The notes under the pieces: model-generated
Told to the model about the DNA's origin: nothing
What the model saw: the letters and a program-made list of their open reading frames with translations, nothing else
Database searches by the model: none
Shown here: positions 8,046 to 15,892 of the stretch, in pieces
How the letters are laid out: each line of letters begins with the position of its first letter
Position numbering within the stretch: position 1 is the stretch's first letter
Translations under genes and position numbers: made by a program
Origin: an uncultured Bacilli bacterium
GTDB taxonomy: Bacteria; Bacillota_I; Bacilli_A; RF39; UBA660
DNA length: 23,720 nucleotides
Assembly: GCA_947598455.1 (NCBI GenBank)
Contig: CANQFI010000010.1
Span: 1-23,720, forward strand
Direction: 5' to 3'

Positions 8046-8061
8046 ATTATTAATAGTTTTT
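8027..8061 (+). terminator. Terminator with the stop codon in its loop
   Basis: A perfect 14-bp stem, left arm 8027-8040 and right arm 8048-8061, with ATTAAAT as the loop and a T run at the end. The TAA of the gene (8043-8045) lies in the loop, so the left arm is still coding sequence. Confidence 0.8.
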
Positions 8062-8135
8062 TATTACTTATAAATAACTTCACTTAAATTTCATCACATA
8101 TTTTTTATAACTTTTTTTAATAATACCTTAAATTA

Positions 8136-8144
8136 TGTTATAAT
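8136..8144 (+). promoter_or_regulatory. Extended -10 promoter of the thioredoxin-like gene
   Basis: TGTTATAAT, a TG-extended perfect TATAAT (8139-8144), lies 20 bases before the ATG at 8165; no convincing -35 box. Confidence 0.45.
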
Positions 8145-8164
8145 TACTGCAGGTGGTGTTTTTA

Positions 8165-8971
8165 ATGAAAAGAACAATTATAACAATAACTTTAGTCTTA
8201 GGATTACTTTTACCTATTATAACATTTGCAGCTCCTAAACCAAACGACTATAGTACAATGAACTTGGAAGAAGCTCTAAATCAAGAAGAAATCGACATAG
8301 CCTTTAACAATTATAAAGAAAACGATAATCAAGTTACTATCTATCTATTTAGAGGCAATGGTTGTAATTATTGTCGTGCTTTTCTAACTTATTTAAACAG
8401 TATAGCAGATGAAAATGGTAAATTTAAAGTAGTATCTTTCGAAGTATGGAACGATAAAGATAATAATGATTTATTAGATGAAGTAGCAAAATTTTTGGAT
8501 CAAGATATACAAGGTATTCCTTTTATAATAATTGGCGATCAAGTATTCCAAGGATATGGCGAAACTTATAATGAGGAAATAGAAAAAGCTATTGATGATG
8601 AATTTCAAAAATCTCCAAATGAACGTTATGATGTTTTTGAAGAAATGGAAAAAGCTGAAAAAGAAGCTTTAAGAAAAGAAGCAACAAAAAATATTGATAT
8701 TATAATATGGAATGGTGTAATTGTTACTATTGCTATGATTATAATAATTGTTTTCATAAATTCACAAAACAATAAAATTCATGATCGTCTTGATGTATTA
8801 TATGAAAAATTTGGTATTGAAATAGAAAATGAAAATATTAACAAAAAAAGCTTAGTTAAAATAACCAAAGATTCCAAAGATGATGATACTGAATTAAACG
8901 ATGAAGATAGAGATTATGAAATAAAAGAAAGAACTACAAAAACCAAAAATAAAAACAAGTCAAAAAAATAA
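8165..8971 (+). CDS. Membrane-anchored extracytoplasmic thioredoxin-like protein
   Basis: A 268-aa protein likely to act on disulfides outside the membrane. Residues 1-22 are a signal peptide (ends TFAAP). A thioredoxin fold follows with the redox motif C67-N-Y-C70 in RGNGCNYC and the cis-proline G117-I-P119. A membrane helix lies at about 178-198, and the cytoplasmic tail is Lys/Asp/Glu-rich. The ATG at 8165 is preferred over an in-frame GTG at 8153 because AGGTGG at 8151-8156 would be its ribosome site and the signal peptide then starts with MKR. Redox partners are not encoded nearby. It could be a reductase, an oxidase or a general thiol protein; the sequence does not decide. Confidence 0.85.
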   Translation: MKRTIITITLVLGLLLPIITFAAPKPNDYSTMNLEEALNQEEIDIAFNNYKENDNQVTIYLFRGNGCNYCRAFLTYLNSIADENGKFKVVSFEVWNDKDNNDLLDEVAKFLDQDIQGIPFIIIGDQVFQGYGETYNEEIEKAIDDEFQKSPNERYDVFEEMEKAEKEALRKEATKNIDIIIWNGVIVTIAMIIIIVFINSQNNKIHDRLDVLYEKFGIEIENENINKKSLVKITKDSKDDDTELNDEDRDYEIKERTTKTKNKNKSKK

Positions 8972-8985
8972 AGGCTTGTTTTTTT
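8951..8985 (+). terminator. Terminator of the thioredoxin-like gene
   Basis: Stem AAAAACAAG (8951-8959) / CTTGTTTTT (8975-8983) with further T to 8985. The left arm lies within the last codons and the stop codon (8969-8971) in the loop. Confidence 0.7.
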
Positions 8986-9014
8986 ATACTATAATTCGTC
9001 ATTTTAAATTTTTT

Positions 9015-9245
9015 TCACATTTCATAAAACATAAACGCATTCTGTAACATTACACTAACATCCACTATTTTACTTATAATACATGTCCCAAAAACATACG
9101 TATTTTCTTCTTTTATATCATTAACAAAACCAAATAATAATTTTTTATTTTCATCATCAATTTGATTTTCTTTTTTATAATGAGTTTTAAACTCAATACT
9201 TTTAAAACCTAATATCCTTTTTATGTTATTATAGGATTGGTGATA
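9015..9245 (-). pseudogene. Start-less 76-codon open frame, possible gene remnant
   Basis: Between the thioredoxin-like gene and the nucleotidase gene the minus strand has 76 codons without a stop, ending in TGA at 9015-9017. The translation is protein-like (for example NKKLLFGFVNDIKEENTYVF and GTCIISKIVD), but there is no ATG, GTG or TTG near its beginning, which runs into the ribosome site of the nucleotidase gene. I do not recognise it. It may be the 3' part of a lost gene, or chance in AT-rich DNA. Confidence 0.3.
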
Positions 9246-9247
9246 TC

Positions 9248-10045
9248 ATGTTAAATATAAAAGACGGAATTCTAAATTCTGTAAATAAATGGAATAACAA
9301 TTTTTACATTGTAACTGATTTTGATCGTACTATAACAGCTGGTGATAGTGAATCATCTTGGGGTGTTTTATCAAAAAATAACAACATATCTGAAAATTAT
9401 ATCAATGAAAGACAACAACTATATCGTAAATACCGCCCTATTGAAATAGATTTAAAATTAGACTATGAAACAAAAAATAAACTCATGATTGAATGGTGGA
9501 CTAATCATATAAATTTATTTATAAAATACCAATTAAAAGAATCATTAATTAAAGATACAGCTAAAAATCCTAATATAATGAAATATCGAGATGGTGCCCA
9601 AGAATTTCTAAAAACTATGAATGACAAAAACATTACCATTATCATTATCTCTGCTGGTATTGGTAACTTTATTAAAGAATTCTTAATTCAAAATAATACT
9701 TTATACGATAATATTTATATTGTTGCCAATTTTATTAAATTTGAAAATGGTATAGCCGTTGGTTTATCTAATAATATCATTCATTCCTTAAATAAAAATG
9801 CCATTAGTCTCCCACCAGAAATAAAAAATATAATTCAAGATAAAGAAAATATCGTATTACTAGGTGATGGTATAGATGATATTAAAATGGTAAGTGAAGA
9901 TAAAATAGATACTACTTTAAAAATCGGCTTTTTAAATGAAAATACTGAAAAAGACTTTAATGAATATATGAAAAATTTTGATGTTGTTGGTCATAACAAC
10001 ACTTCTTTTACTGAATTAAAAGAAAACTTTACTATTTTTAATTAA
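9248..10045 (+). CDS. HAD-superfamily pyrimidine 5'-nucleotidase, UMPH-1 (cytosolic 5'-nucleotidase III)-like
   Basis: Predicted Mg-dependent phosphohydrolase that removes phosphate from pyrimidine mononucleotides (UMP, CMP). It has the nucleophile motif D24-F-D26-R-T28, motif II I-S135-A-G137 in IIISAGIGNFIKEF, the lysine region IHSLNKN at 178-184, and the metal motif L-G-D207-G-I-D210-D211. The pairs YRDG...ISAGIG and IHSLNKN match the UMPH-1 family better than other HAD hydrolases. The length (265 aa) is slightly below the eukaryotic enzymes. The ATG has TTGGTGAT 4 bases upstream. Only 32 bases separate it from the Sua5 gene, so the two may be cotranscribed. Family good; exact substrate inferred. 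Confidence 0.8.
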   Translation: MLNIKDGILNSVNKWNNNFYIVTDFDRTITAGDSESSWGVLSKNNNISENYINERQQLYRKYRPIEIDLKLDYETKNKLMIEWWTNHINLFIKYQLKESLIKDTAKNPNIMKYRDGAQEFLKTMNDKNITIIIISAGIGNFIKEFLIQNNTLYDNIYIVANFIKFENGIAVGLSNNIIHSLNKNAISLPPEIKNIIQDKENIVLLGDGIDDIKMVSEDKIDTTLKIGFLNENTEKDFNEYMKNFDVVGHNNTSFTELKENFTIFN

Positions 10046-10077
10046 AATTGTAGTATAATCTTCTAGTGGTGATTTAT

Positions 10078-11094
10078 ATGGCTAAATACTTAGATGTTCA
10101 AACTAATTATCAAAAAGAATTATTACAAGATGCCGCTAATTGTATCAAAGACGGAAAATTAGTCTTATTTCCTACTGAAACTGTTTATGGTATTGGTGCA
10201 GATGGTCTTAATGAAGAAGCAGTTAAAAATATTTTTATCGCTAAAGGAAGAGCTTCTGATAATCCTTTAATATTACATGTTTCTAGTATAGAAATGATTG
10301 AAAAAATAGCTAAAGATATATCTCCTTTAGAGTATGAACTAATAAACAATTTCTTTCCTGGTCCTTTAACAATTATTCTAAACAGAAAAGGTATTGTTCC
10401 TAATGTAGTTACTGCCAATTTAGATACAGTTGGAGTAAGAATGCCCGAAAATAAAATAGCTCATGATTTAATTGAACTATCTAATACTCCTATTGCAGCT
10501 CCTAGTGCTAATATCTCTGGTAAACCAAGTGGTACTAATATAAACGATATCTTTAATGAATTAAACGATAAAGTAGATTATATTATTGATGGAGGCGATA
10601 CTAAAATAGGCCTAGAATCAACCGTTATAAGAGTCATTAATAACGAAATAAATATTTTAAGACCTGGTAAAATAACTTATGAAGACCTATCTAAATTTGC
10701 TAAAGTTAATATCTCTAAACATATTTTAAAAGAAGCTGAAAAAAATGAAGTTGTTTTATCCCCTGGTATGAAATATCGTCATTATGCACCATCTACCAAA
10801 TGTATCTTAGTATATAGTGATAATCAAGATAAATTAATACATAAAATGCAAGAATTAGAAAATGATAATACTTTAGTAATTACTAATAGTAAAAATATAG
10901 ATAAATTTAAAAATGCTATTAGTTATGGCTCTACTCTAGAAGAAATATCTCATAATATCTTTCGTCTTTTAAGAAGTATTGATAAAGAAAATAAAGAACT
11001 AGTTATAATTGAAGGTGTAAAAGCCGAAGGCTTAGGTCTAGCTATTATGAATAGATTAATTAGAGCTTGTTCTCATAACTATATTGAATTATAA
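10078..11094 (+). CDS. ywlC: Threonylcarbamoyl-AMP synthase, Sua5/YwlC type
   Basis: Makes L-threonylcarbamoyl-adenylate from threonine, bicarbonate and ATP, the first step of N6-threonylcarbamoyladenosine (t6A37) in tRNAs reading ANN codons. The YrdC domain shows PTETVYGIGAD (32-42), KGRASDNPL (56-64), FPGPLT, VGVRMP, APSANISGKPSG, ESTVIRV and LRPG. The linker SPGMKYRHYAP and a C-terminal Sua5 domain make it the long form (338 aa) as in B. subtilis YwlC rather than short TsaC. The ATG at 10078 is preferred to a GTG at 10066, because GGTGATT at 10068-10074 is the ribosome site. A TATAAT at 10054-10059 may give its own promoter. A terminator shared with the convergent gene follows directly. 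Confidence 0.93.
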   Translation: MAKYLDVQTNYQKELLQDAANCIKDGKLVLFPTETVYGIGADGLNEEAVKNIFIAKGRASDNPLILHVSSIEMIEKIAKDISPLEYELINNFFPGPLTIILNRKGIVPNVVTANLDTVGVRMPENKIAHDLIELSNTPIAAPSANISGKPSGTNINDIFNELNDKVDYIIDGGDTKIGLESTVIRVINNEINILRPGKITYEDLSKFAKVNISKHILKEAEKNEVVLSPGMKYRHYAPSTKCILVYSDNQDKLIHKMQELENDNTLVITNSKNIDKFKNAISYGSTLEEISHNIFRLLRSIDKENKELVIIEGVKAEGLGLAIMNRLIRACSHNYIEL

Positions 11095-11123
11095 AAAATA
11101 TCAGATTCATCATCTGATATTTT
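11095..11123. terminator. Bidirectional terminator between ywlC and the secreted-protein gene
   Basis: A perfect 12-bp stem AAAATATCAGAT / ATCTGATATTTT with a TCATC loop directly after the ywlC stop; A and T flanks allow it to work for both converging genes. Confidence 0.85.
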
Positions 11124-11146
11124 AAATTTTAATAATTATCTATATT

Positions 11147-12739
11147 CTAATTATTTAACATAAACTTTAAATATATTAAATTTACTATTATTCCAATTAA
11201 TGAAATAACACTTGCAATAAAATATATTGAACAATTATCAAGTGTATTAGGAACATTTTCAGTAACTTCTGAATTGCTAATTTCTTCATCAATTACTTCA
11301 GCTAAAACATAAGTACTAAAATGATTTGTTTCAAAAAATCCTATATCATCAGCTATATTAAAACTAAATTTCTCTATTTCGCCTTTATCATTAATATAAT
11401 ATACAGCTAATTTCTTTCCTTTTAATTTATCTGGAATTGGAATATATACTTTAAACTTTCCACTACTAGTATTAGTTATATTATTTCCTAATGAATTAGA
11501 GAAAAGACTAACATCATATGCCTCAAATTCAGTGTTAATTTTTTCCTTAATTTTATTATATTCATCAGTATTATTTTCAACTACATTTACTTTAACTTTC
11601 ATATCATCAGGCACATCACTAGCAGTAGTTTCAACTTTTATACCAGTATCAAAATCTTGAGACACCTTATTAAAGTTTGTTTTCATTTTACTACTATCCC
11701 TAACAACCAAATATGGTTTAGTTATTCCATTATATGTAATATTAAAATATTTTATATCTCTAGAGGAATATCCTCTTAAAAAATATAATTCATCATCATC
11801 CTCCAAAACTTCATTATCTAGAAAAGAACAATCATCAGAATCTTCGTGATAAAGCAAATCGCAAACTTTTCCCCCAATTTCAATTTTAAAATCATAACCA
11901 AGCAATTCTGTTTCAATTCTTTTCTTAACAGCAGCCAACAATGCTTCAGGTGTACTTTCAGTGTCATCTGGTACATATAAAATATCATTAGCAGCTATTG
12001 CAATATTTTTAACATAATACCCATCTGACTCATAATTTGTAGAAGAAGCAAAATATAATACATCTTTATACCATAAAGAAAAAGCACTCATTTCATGAGC
12101 AAGAAACTTACCTTTAATACCAGCAGAACCTCCATGAAATTTAATATTTATATTATAATTTGAAAAAGAATCTTTAAATTTTGGTATATACTCAAAAGCA
12201 TATTCATAAATATTGTTAAAACCAAAAGTACTTGCAGAATCATTATAAAAGTTCGGATTATGAGTCCAATATTTTAAATTGTTAATATCATCTAATTCAT
12301 AACCAGCAGTATTAGGTCCACCTATATCATAATTACCAGTATGATTTTTTGAATAATCTTCAAGTTTTTTAACATAATCAGTAATAAAATCTTGAATTTT
12401 TGGATTAGACTCTGCCCACTGAACATTTACTTTATATTGTTCATAATTAGAATCACTTACAACTTCGCTATTACCATTATTTAAATAAAAATACAAATAA
12501 CATTCATCAAAAGAATTATTACATTCTCGCAATTCAATATTAGAAATAATATCTTCGTCATATTTTATACCCAACGCCCAAAGAACATCAGCATAATCAT
12601 TACTAATAGGTTTAACAGCATTAAGCTTTAATACTCCATTAGGAGCAATTCTTTCAAGTTCTTGTTTACAAATCTCAGATGCATTAACACATGGCAAAAA
12701 CATTACAAATAAAATAAAAAATATAATAAATTTTTTCAT
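11147..12739 (-). CDS. Secreted cell-surface protein with C-terminal membrane anchor
   Basis: A 530-aa protein exported by a signal peptide (residues 1-20, MKKFIIFFIL...VNAS). The large extracellular part has several Cys pairs, and near the C-terminus a beta domain with VYIPIPDKLKGKKLAVYYI and TNHFSTYVLAE, a pattern common in Bacillota surface proteins. A hydrophobic helix ends the protein (about residues 505-527), preceded by VPNTLDN, which resembles a degenerate LPxTG-type sortase sequence but lacks the Gly and a strong basic tail. The ATG at 12739 is chosen over a TTG 18 bases upstream because AAAGGAAGG then sits at the right distance. It has its own promoter and is a single-gene unit. The role is unknown; adhesion or envelope function is inference. 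Confidence 0.78.
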   Translation of the reverse strand: MKKFIIFFILFVMFLPCVNASEICKQELERIAPNGVLKLNAVKPISNDYADVLWALGIKYDEDIISNIELRECNNSFDECYLYFYLNNGNSEVVSDSNYEQYKVNVQWAESNPKIQDFITDYVKKLEDYSKNHTGNYDIGGPNTAGYELDDINNLKYWTHNPNFYNDSASTFGFNNIYEYAFEYIPKFKDSFSNYNINIKFHGGSAGIKGKFLAHEMSAFSLWYKDVLYFASSTNYESDGYYVKNIAIAANDILYVPDDTESTPEALLAAVKKRIETELLGYDFKIEIGGKVCDLLYHEDSDDCSFLDNEVLEDDDELYFLRGYSSRDIKYFNITYNGITKPYLVVRDSSKMKTNFNKVSQDFDTGIKVETTASDVPDDMKVKVNVVENNTDEYNKIKEKINTEFEAYDVSLFSNSLGNNITNTSSGKFKVYIPIPDKLKGKKLAVYYINDKGEIEKFSFNIADDIGFFETNHFSTYVLAEVIDEEISNSEVTENVPNTLDNCSIYFIASVISLIGIIVNLIYLKFMLNN

Positions 12740-12762
12740 AAGTACCTTCCTTTTCAAAAAAA

Positions 12763-12791
12763 ATTATAACAAAATGATTTTTAAATATCAA
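12763..12791 (-). promoter_or_regulatory. Promoter of the secreted-protein gene
   Basis: TTGATA (12786-12791) and a perfect TATAAT (12763-12768) on the minus strand with the ideal 17-base spacer, 23 bases before the ATG. Confidence 0.7.
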
Positions 12792-12885
12792 CAAATTGAC
12801 AATAAATATATTTTAGATTAAAAACATAACAAAAAATAATTATATAATAAAATATTTTCTTAATAACATATTACCAAGACTTTAA

Positions 12886-13020
12886 CTTAATATAATAACA
12901 ATAATAAATATTAAATTTACAAAAAATACTTTTATAAAATCAGAAAAATATACAAATATTGATTTTAAAAAAACACATTTAAATTATATTATTGATAATT
13001 CAAAAAAAGTATTTGCATAA
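12886..13020 (+). other. Long AT-rich intergenic stretch with a 44-codon start-less open frame
   Basis: The 320 bases between the promoter at 12791 and the gene at 13112 hold no complete gene. A plus-strand frame of 44 codons ends in TAA at 13018-13020 and reads like protein in its second half (KFTKNTFIKSEKYTNIDF), but has no start codon or ribosome site. It may be the tail of a lost gene or chance. The rest is nearly pure A+T with no clear hairpin. Confidence 0.25.
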
Positions 13021-13111
13021 TAAAAAATTATTAAATACTACTAATTAAATTATATATTACATTTACAACATTTTTATCATAATGTAAAATACTATAAGAG
13101 GTGTTTTTATT

Positions 13112-14221
13112 ATGAAAGTTAAAAACAATTATAATGAATGCTTAACAAATTTAGCTTGTTCTATTAGAAAATATTTTGGTTTAGAATATCATCATAAAAC
13201 AATTGACTATATTGATAAAATATTAGAAAATAAACAACCAAATAATGTTATTATTATTCTTTTTGATGGAATGGGTTCAAAAATATTAGATAGAACATTA
13301 AAAAATGACTCGTTTTTCAAAAAAAATCTATATAAAGAAATAACTACTGTATTTCCAGCAACTACAACAGCTGCTACAACCTCAATTAGAACAGGTCTAA
13401 ATCCTATTGAACATGGTTGGTTAGGTTGGAATACCTATATAAAACCGATAGATAAAACTATAACTTTATTTTTAAATTGTGAAAAAGGCAAAGAAGAAGT
13501 ATGTAAAGATTTTTTAGAGGTAAAAAACAAATTAATTAATACTACTATAACAGACGAAATTGAAAATACAGAAATATATCACGCCAAAGAGTTTTTTCCA
13601 TTTAAAACTGGAAATGCAACAACATATTCTAATTTAGATAATATGTTAGAACTTATATTAAAAGAAACAAAAAAACAAGGACATAAATTTTTATATGCAT
13701 ATGATGATGAACCAGATCACACTATGCATAACTATGGAGCAGATAGTGAAATAGTTAAAAATCTTATAAAAGAACGTGATACAAAAATATCAAATTTTTG
13801 CAAAAAATTAGAAAATTCTTTAGTTATAATTATTGCAGATCATGGACATATAAAAATTGATAATATATTTTTAAATGATTATCCTGAATTACTAGATATG
13901 TTAGAAAGAACCACATCAATTGAACAACGAGCTGTTTCTTTTAAAGTAAAAAAAGATTATTTAAATGCTTTTGTTGATAAATTCAATGAGTTATTTGGTA
14001 ATTACTTTGATATTTATAGCAAATCGGAAATATTAGAAAGTAAACTATTCGGAGATGGCACACCAAACGAATTATTCAATGATGCAATAGGAGATTTCAT
14101 AGCTATTGCCAATTCTAATAAATGTTTAATAACTGATGGCGATGATGTACTATTTTCTCACCATGCCGGCTACACAGATGATGAAGTATTTGTTCCTTTA
14201 ATCATAGTAGATAAAACTTAA
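13112..14221 (+). CDS. Alkaline-phosphatase-superfamily phosphodiesterase/nucleotide pyrophosphatase
   Basis: Predicted metal-dependent phosphodiesterase or pyrophosphatase of the type I phosphodiesterase family (369 aa, cytosolic, no signal peptide). Visible metal and catalytic residues are D52 in LFDGMGS, the nucleophile Thr in FPATTTAATT (81-90), D202 and H206 in DEPDHTMH, D243-H244 in IIADHGHI, and a final His in SHHAGYTDDE (about 350-351). RTGLNPIEHGWLGW after the nucleophile is typical of the group. The ATG is preceded by AAGAGGTG 8 bases upstream. The substrate cannot be told from sequence; the absence of an export signal argues for a nucleotide or cyclic-nucleotide-type substrate inside the cell. 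Confidence 0.85.
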   Translation: MKVKNNYNECLTNLACSIRKYFGLEYHHKTIDYIDKILENKQPNNVIIILFDGMGSKILDRTLKNDSFFKKNLYKEITTVFPATTTAATTSIRTGLNPIEHGWLGWNTYIKPIDKTITLFLNCEKGKEEVCKDFLEVKNKLINTTITDEIENTEIYHAKEFFPFKTGNATTYSNLDNMLELILKETKKQGHKFLYAYDDEPDHTMHNYGADSEIVKNLIKERDTKISNFCKKLENSLVIIIADHGHIKIDNIFLNDYPELLDMLERTTSIEQRAVSFKVKKDYLNAFVDKFNELFGNYFDIYSKSEILESKLFGDGTPNELFNDAIGDFIAIANSNKCLITDGDDVLFSHHAGYTDDEVFVPLIIVDKT

Positions 14222-14396
14222 AAATAACTAATAACTAATAAAAATTATCTCTATCTATAATTGATGGTAACAACTCTAACTCATAATAATTTTATATAAA
14301 AATATTAATTTTCAATAATATTTTAAATAAATATTCTATAATTATGTAAAAATGTATATTATAATGTTCATATACATATTTTTTTAGGTGATTCAA

Positions 14397-14879
14397 GTGA
14401 GTATAGAAGTAAATAATGATTCTATTTTTATGAATTATGCAATCAAAATATCAAATACAGCTAATTGCATTAAAGGAAAAGTTGGTGCAATATTAGTAAA
14501 AAATAATAAAATAATTTCAAAAGGAGTTAATAGTGTTCCTAATGGAATTATACCATGTACTGAAGCAACTTGCTTAAGAAAAAAATTAAACCTAAAAAGT
14601 GGAGAGAATCAAGAACTATGTTTCGCTGTTCATGCAGAACAAAATGCTTTAATAAATGCTTTAAATAATAAAATAGATGTTAAAGATAGTATTTTATATT
14701 TAACAAAACAACCATGTATAATATGCGCTAAAATGCTTATAAATGCTGGAGTTAAAAAAATTATTTATTTAAAATCATATCCCGATAAATATTCAGAAAA
14801 ATTACTTAGAGAAGCAGGAATTAAATTATATAAATATGAAGGAGAATTAAAAAATGAAAAAGATGGAATTAGAAGTTAA
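14397..14879 (+). CDS. dCMP deaminase-like zinc deaminase
   Basis: Zinc-dependent deaminase of the cytidine/deoxycytidylate family (160 aa), probably converting dCMP to dUMP for thymidylate supply. The metal site is H79-A-E81 in VHAEQNAL, with C107 and C110 in PCIICAKM. CTEATCLRKKL followed by SGENQELC upstream of the HAE motif is typical of dCMP deaminases rather than of cytidine deaminase or TadA. I place the start at GTG 14397, because AGGTGATT at 14386-14393 is the ribosome site used by neighbours; the GTG at 14388 lies inside it. A TATAAT about 30 bases upstream may be the -10. It overlaps the following CYTH gene by 26 bases, so the two are cotranscribed. Confidence 0.85.
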   Translation: MSIEVNNDSIFMNYAIKISNTANCIKGKVGAILVKNNKIISKGVNSVPNGIIPCTEATCLRKKLNLKSGENQELCFAVHAEQNALINALNNKIDVKDSILYLTKQPCIICAKMLINAGVKKIIYLKSYPDKYSEKLLREAGIKLYKYEGELKNEKDGIRS

Positions 14880-15654
14880 AATACTAGATATAAAGAAAGA
14901 TATATTTATAAACAAAATTAAATCATTAGGTGCCACATTAAAAGAAGAAACCAAGCAATATTTATATACTTATGATTTACCAACTATATATGGAAGATTT
15001 ATTGATATTAAAACACAATTAAAAGATAATGAAAGTGAAATTAAATATGAAACTGCAATAGAAAAATTAAAATCATTATTTTTTGAATTAGATAATTTAC
15101 TAACCTCAAAAGAAAAAGAAGAATTAGTTAAAATTATTGGTTATAATAATTTATCATGTTTATGTTTAAAAAATAATTTATTAGATTATTTAAATAACAC
15201 AAAGTTAATTAAATTTATAAATAAATTCCATAATAATTCTAAAAAATGGATAAGAGTAAGACAAACAAATGATAAAACTACAATCACTGTAAAACATATT
15301 TTATCAGATAATGGAACTGATCTTCAACAAATGCTAGAAACTGAAATTGAAGTATCAAATATAGAAGATGCAAACAATCTGCTCGAAGCATTAGGATTTG
15401 CATACAAAAGTTATCAAGAAAAAGAAAGAATAACTTATATTTTAGATGAATATGAAATTGATATTGACACATGGCCAGGAATACCAACATATGTAGAAGT
15501 TGAAGGTAAATCTAAATCTGATTTAGAAATCATTTTAAATAAATTAGGATATTCAATTGCAGATACAATATCGTGTACTGCAGATGAAATATATGAAAAA
15601 TATGGATTATCAATGTTTGATAGTCGAGAAATAAAATTTGAAAATTATAAGTAA
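14854..15654 (+). CDS. CYTH-domain protein (class IV adenylate cyclase / triphosphatase family)
   Basis: A triphosphate tunnel enzyme with the signature E5-x-E7-x-K9 (MELEVKIL), followed by WIRVRQ (about 132-137), TITVKHI, ETEIEV and the terminal DIDTWPGIPTYVEVEG, all of which line the tunnel in CYTH proteins. Substrates in the family are ATP (CyaB-type cyclase), thiamine triphosphate or inorganic triphosphate. DIDTWPGIPTYVEVEG is typical of members labelled class IV adenylate cyclase. A helical insertion at about residues 52-130 makes it longer (266 aa) than a minimal CYTH domain. GGAG 9 bases before the ATG lies in the end of the deaminase gene. Family clear; which triphosphate it uses is unknown. 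Confidence 0.82.
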   Translation: MKKMELEVKILDIKKDIFINKIKSLGATLKEETKQYLYTYDLPTIYGRFIDIKTQLKDNESEIKYETAIEKLKSLFFELDNLLTSKEKEELVKIIGYNNLSCLCLKNNLLDYLNNTKLIKFINKFHNNSKKWIRVRQTNDKTTITVKHILSDNGTDLQQMLETEIEVSNIEDANNLLEALGFAYKSYQEKERITYILDEYEIDIDTWPGIPTYVEVEGKSKSDLEIILNKLGYSIADTISCTADEIYEKYGLSMFDSREIKFENYK

Positions 15655-15671
15655 TTATTAATAAAATAATT
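15653..15671 (+). terminator. Weak AT-rich hairpin after the CYTH gene
   Basis: AATTATT / AATAATT with a 5-base loop directly at the stop codon, followed by AACTTTT; it has no G or C in the stem, so termination would be inefficient. Confidence 0.3.
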
Positions 15672-15710
15672 AACTTTTCGTATTTGAAAGTTATCTTTAA
15701 ATATTATTTT

Positions 15711-15830
15711 CTATGAATATTTCACTCCCCTATGTGTAATTCCATATTTTGATATAAGTGATTTTATTGTCATTCCATTTTTTCTATCCTTATATAAGTT
15801 AATTTTATCTTCATAACTTAATTTGCTCAT
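15711..15830 (-). pseudogene. Remnant of an IS3-family orfA (transposase helix-turn-helix)
   Basis: Thirty-nine codons from an ATG at 15830: MSKLSYEDKINLYKDRKNGM and then TIKSLISKYGITHRGVKYS, stopped by TAG. This matches the first helix-turn-helix of orfA proteins of IS3-family (IS150-like) elements, which normally run to over 100 residues and are followed by orfB with the DDE domain. Nothing of the rest is visible downstream, so the element is a dead remnant. A hairpin sits directly in front of the ATG. It marks the left border of the decaying accessory region. Confidence 0.65.
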
Positions 15831-15832
15831 AT

Positions 15833-15866
15833 AAAAACCTCGTTTCTATTTCCAAGAAACAGGGTT
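15833..15866 (-). terminator. Hairpin terminator between the propeller protein gene and the IS remnant
   Basis: On the minus strand GTTTCT / AGAAAC, extended by AACC/GGTT across two weak pairs, encloses a 7-base loop and is followed by TTTTT. It can terminate the gene ending at 15893. Because it abuts the orfA start it may also have belonged to the end of the IS element. Confidence 0.65.
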
Positions 15867-15892
15867 CATATCAATAATATAGTTTTTAATAA

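Noticed and set aside
10066..10077. Upstream in-frame GTG starts for ywlC (10066), the thioredoxin-like gene (8153) and the deaminase (14388)
   Set aside because: Each of these GTG codons is part of the AGGTG-type ribosome site of a better start 9-12 bases downstream.
10185..10418. Minus-strand 77-codon open frame inside ywlC
   Set aside because: Lies entirely antisense to a gene with full Sua5 motifs and has no ribosome site or recognisable protein character.
15284..15490. Minus-strand 68-codon open frame inside the CYTH gene
   Set aside because: Antisense shadow of conserved CYTH motifs; Phe/Leu/Gln-rich composition typical of reverse-complemented coding DNA.
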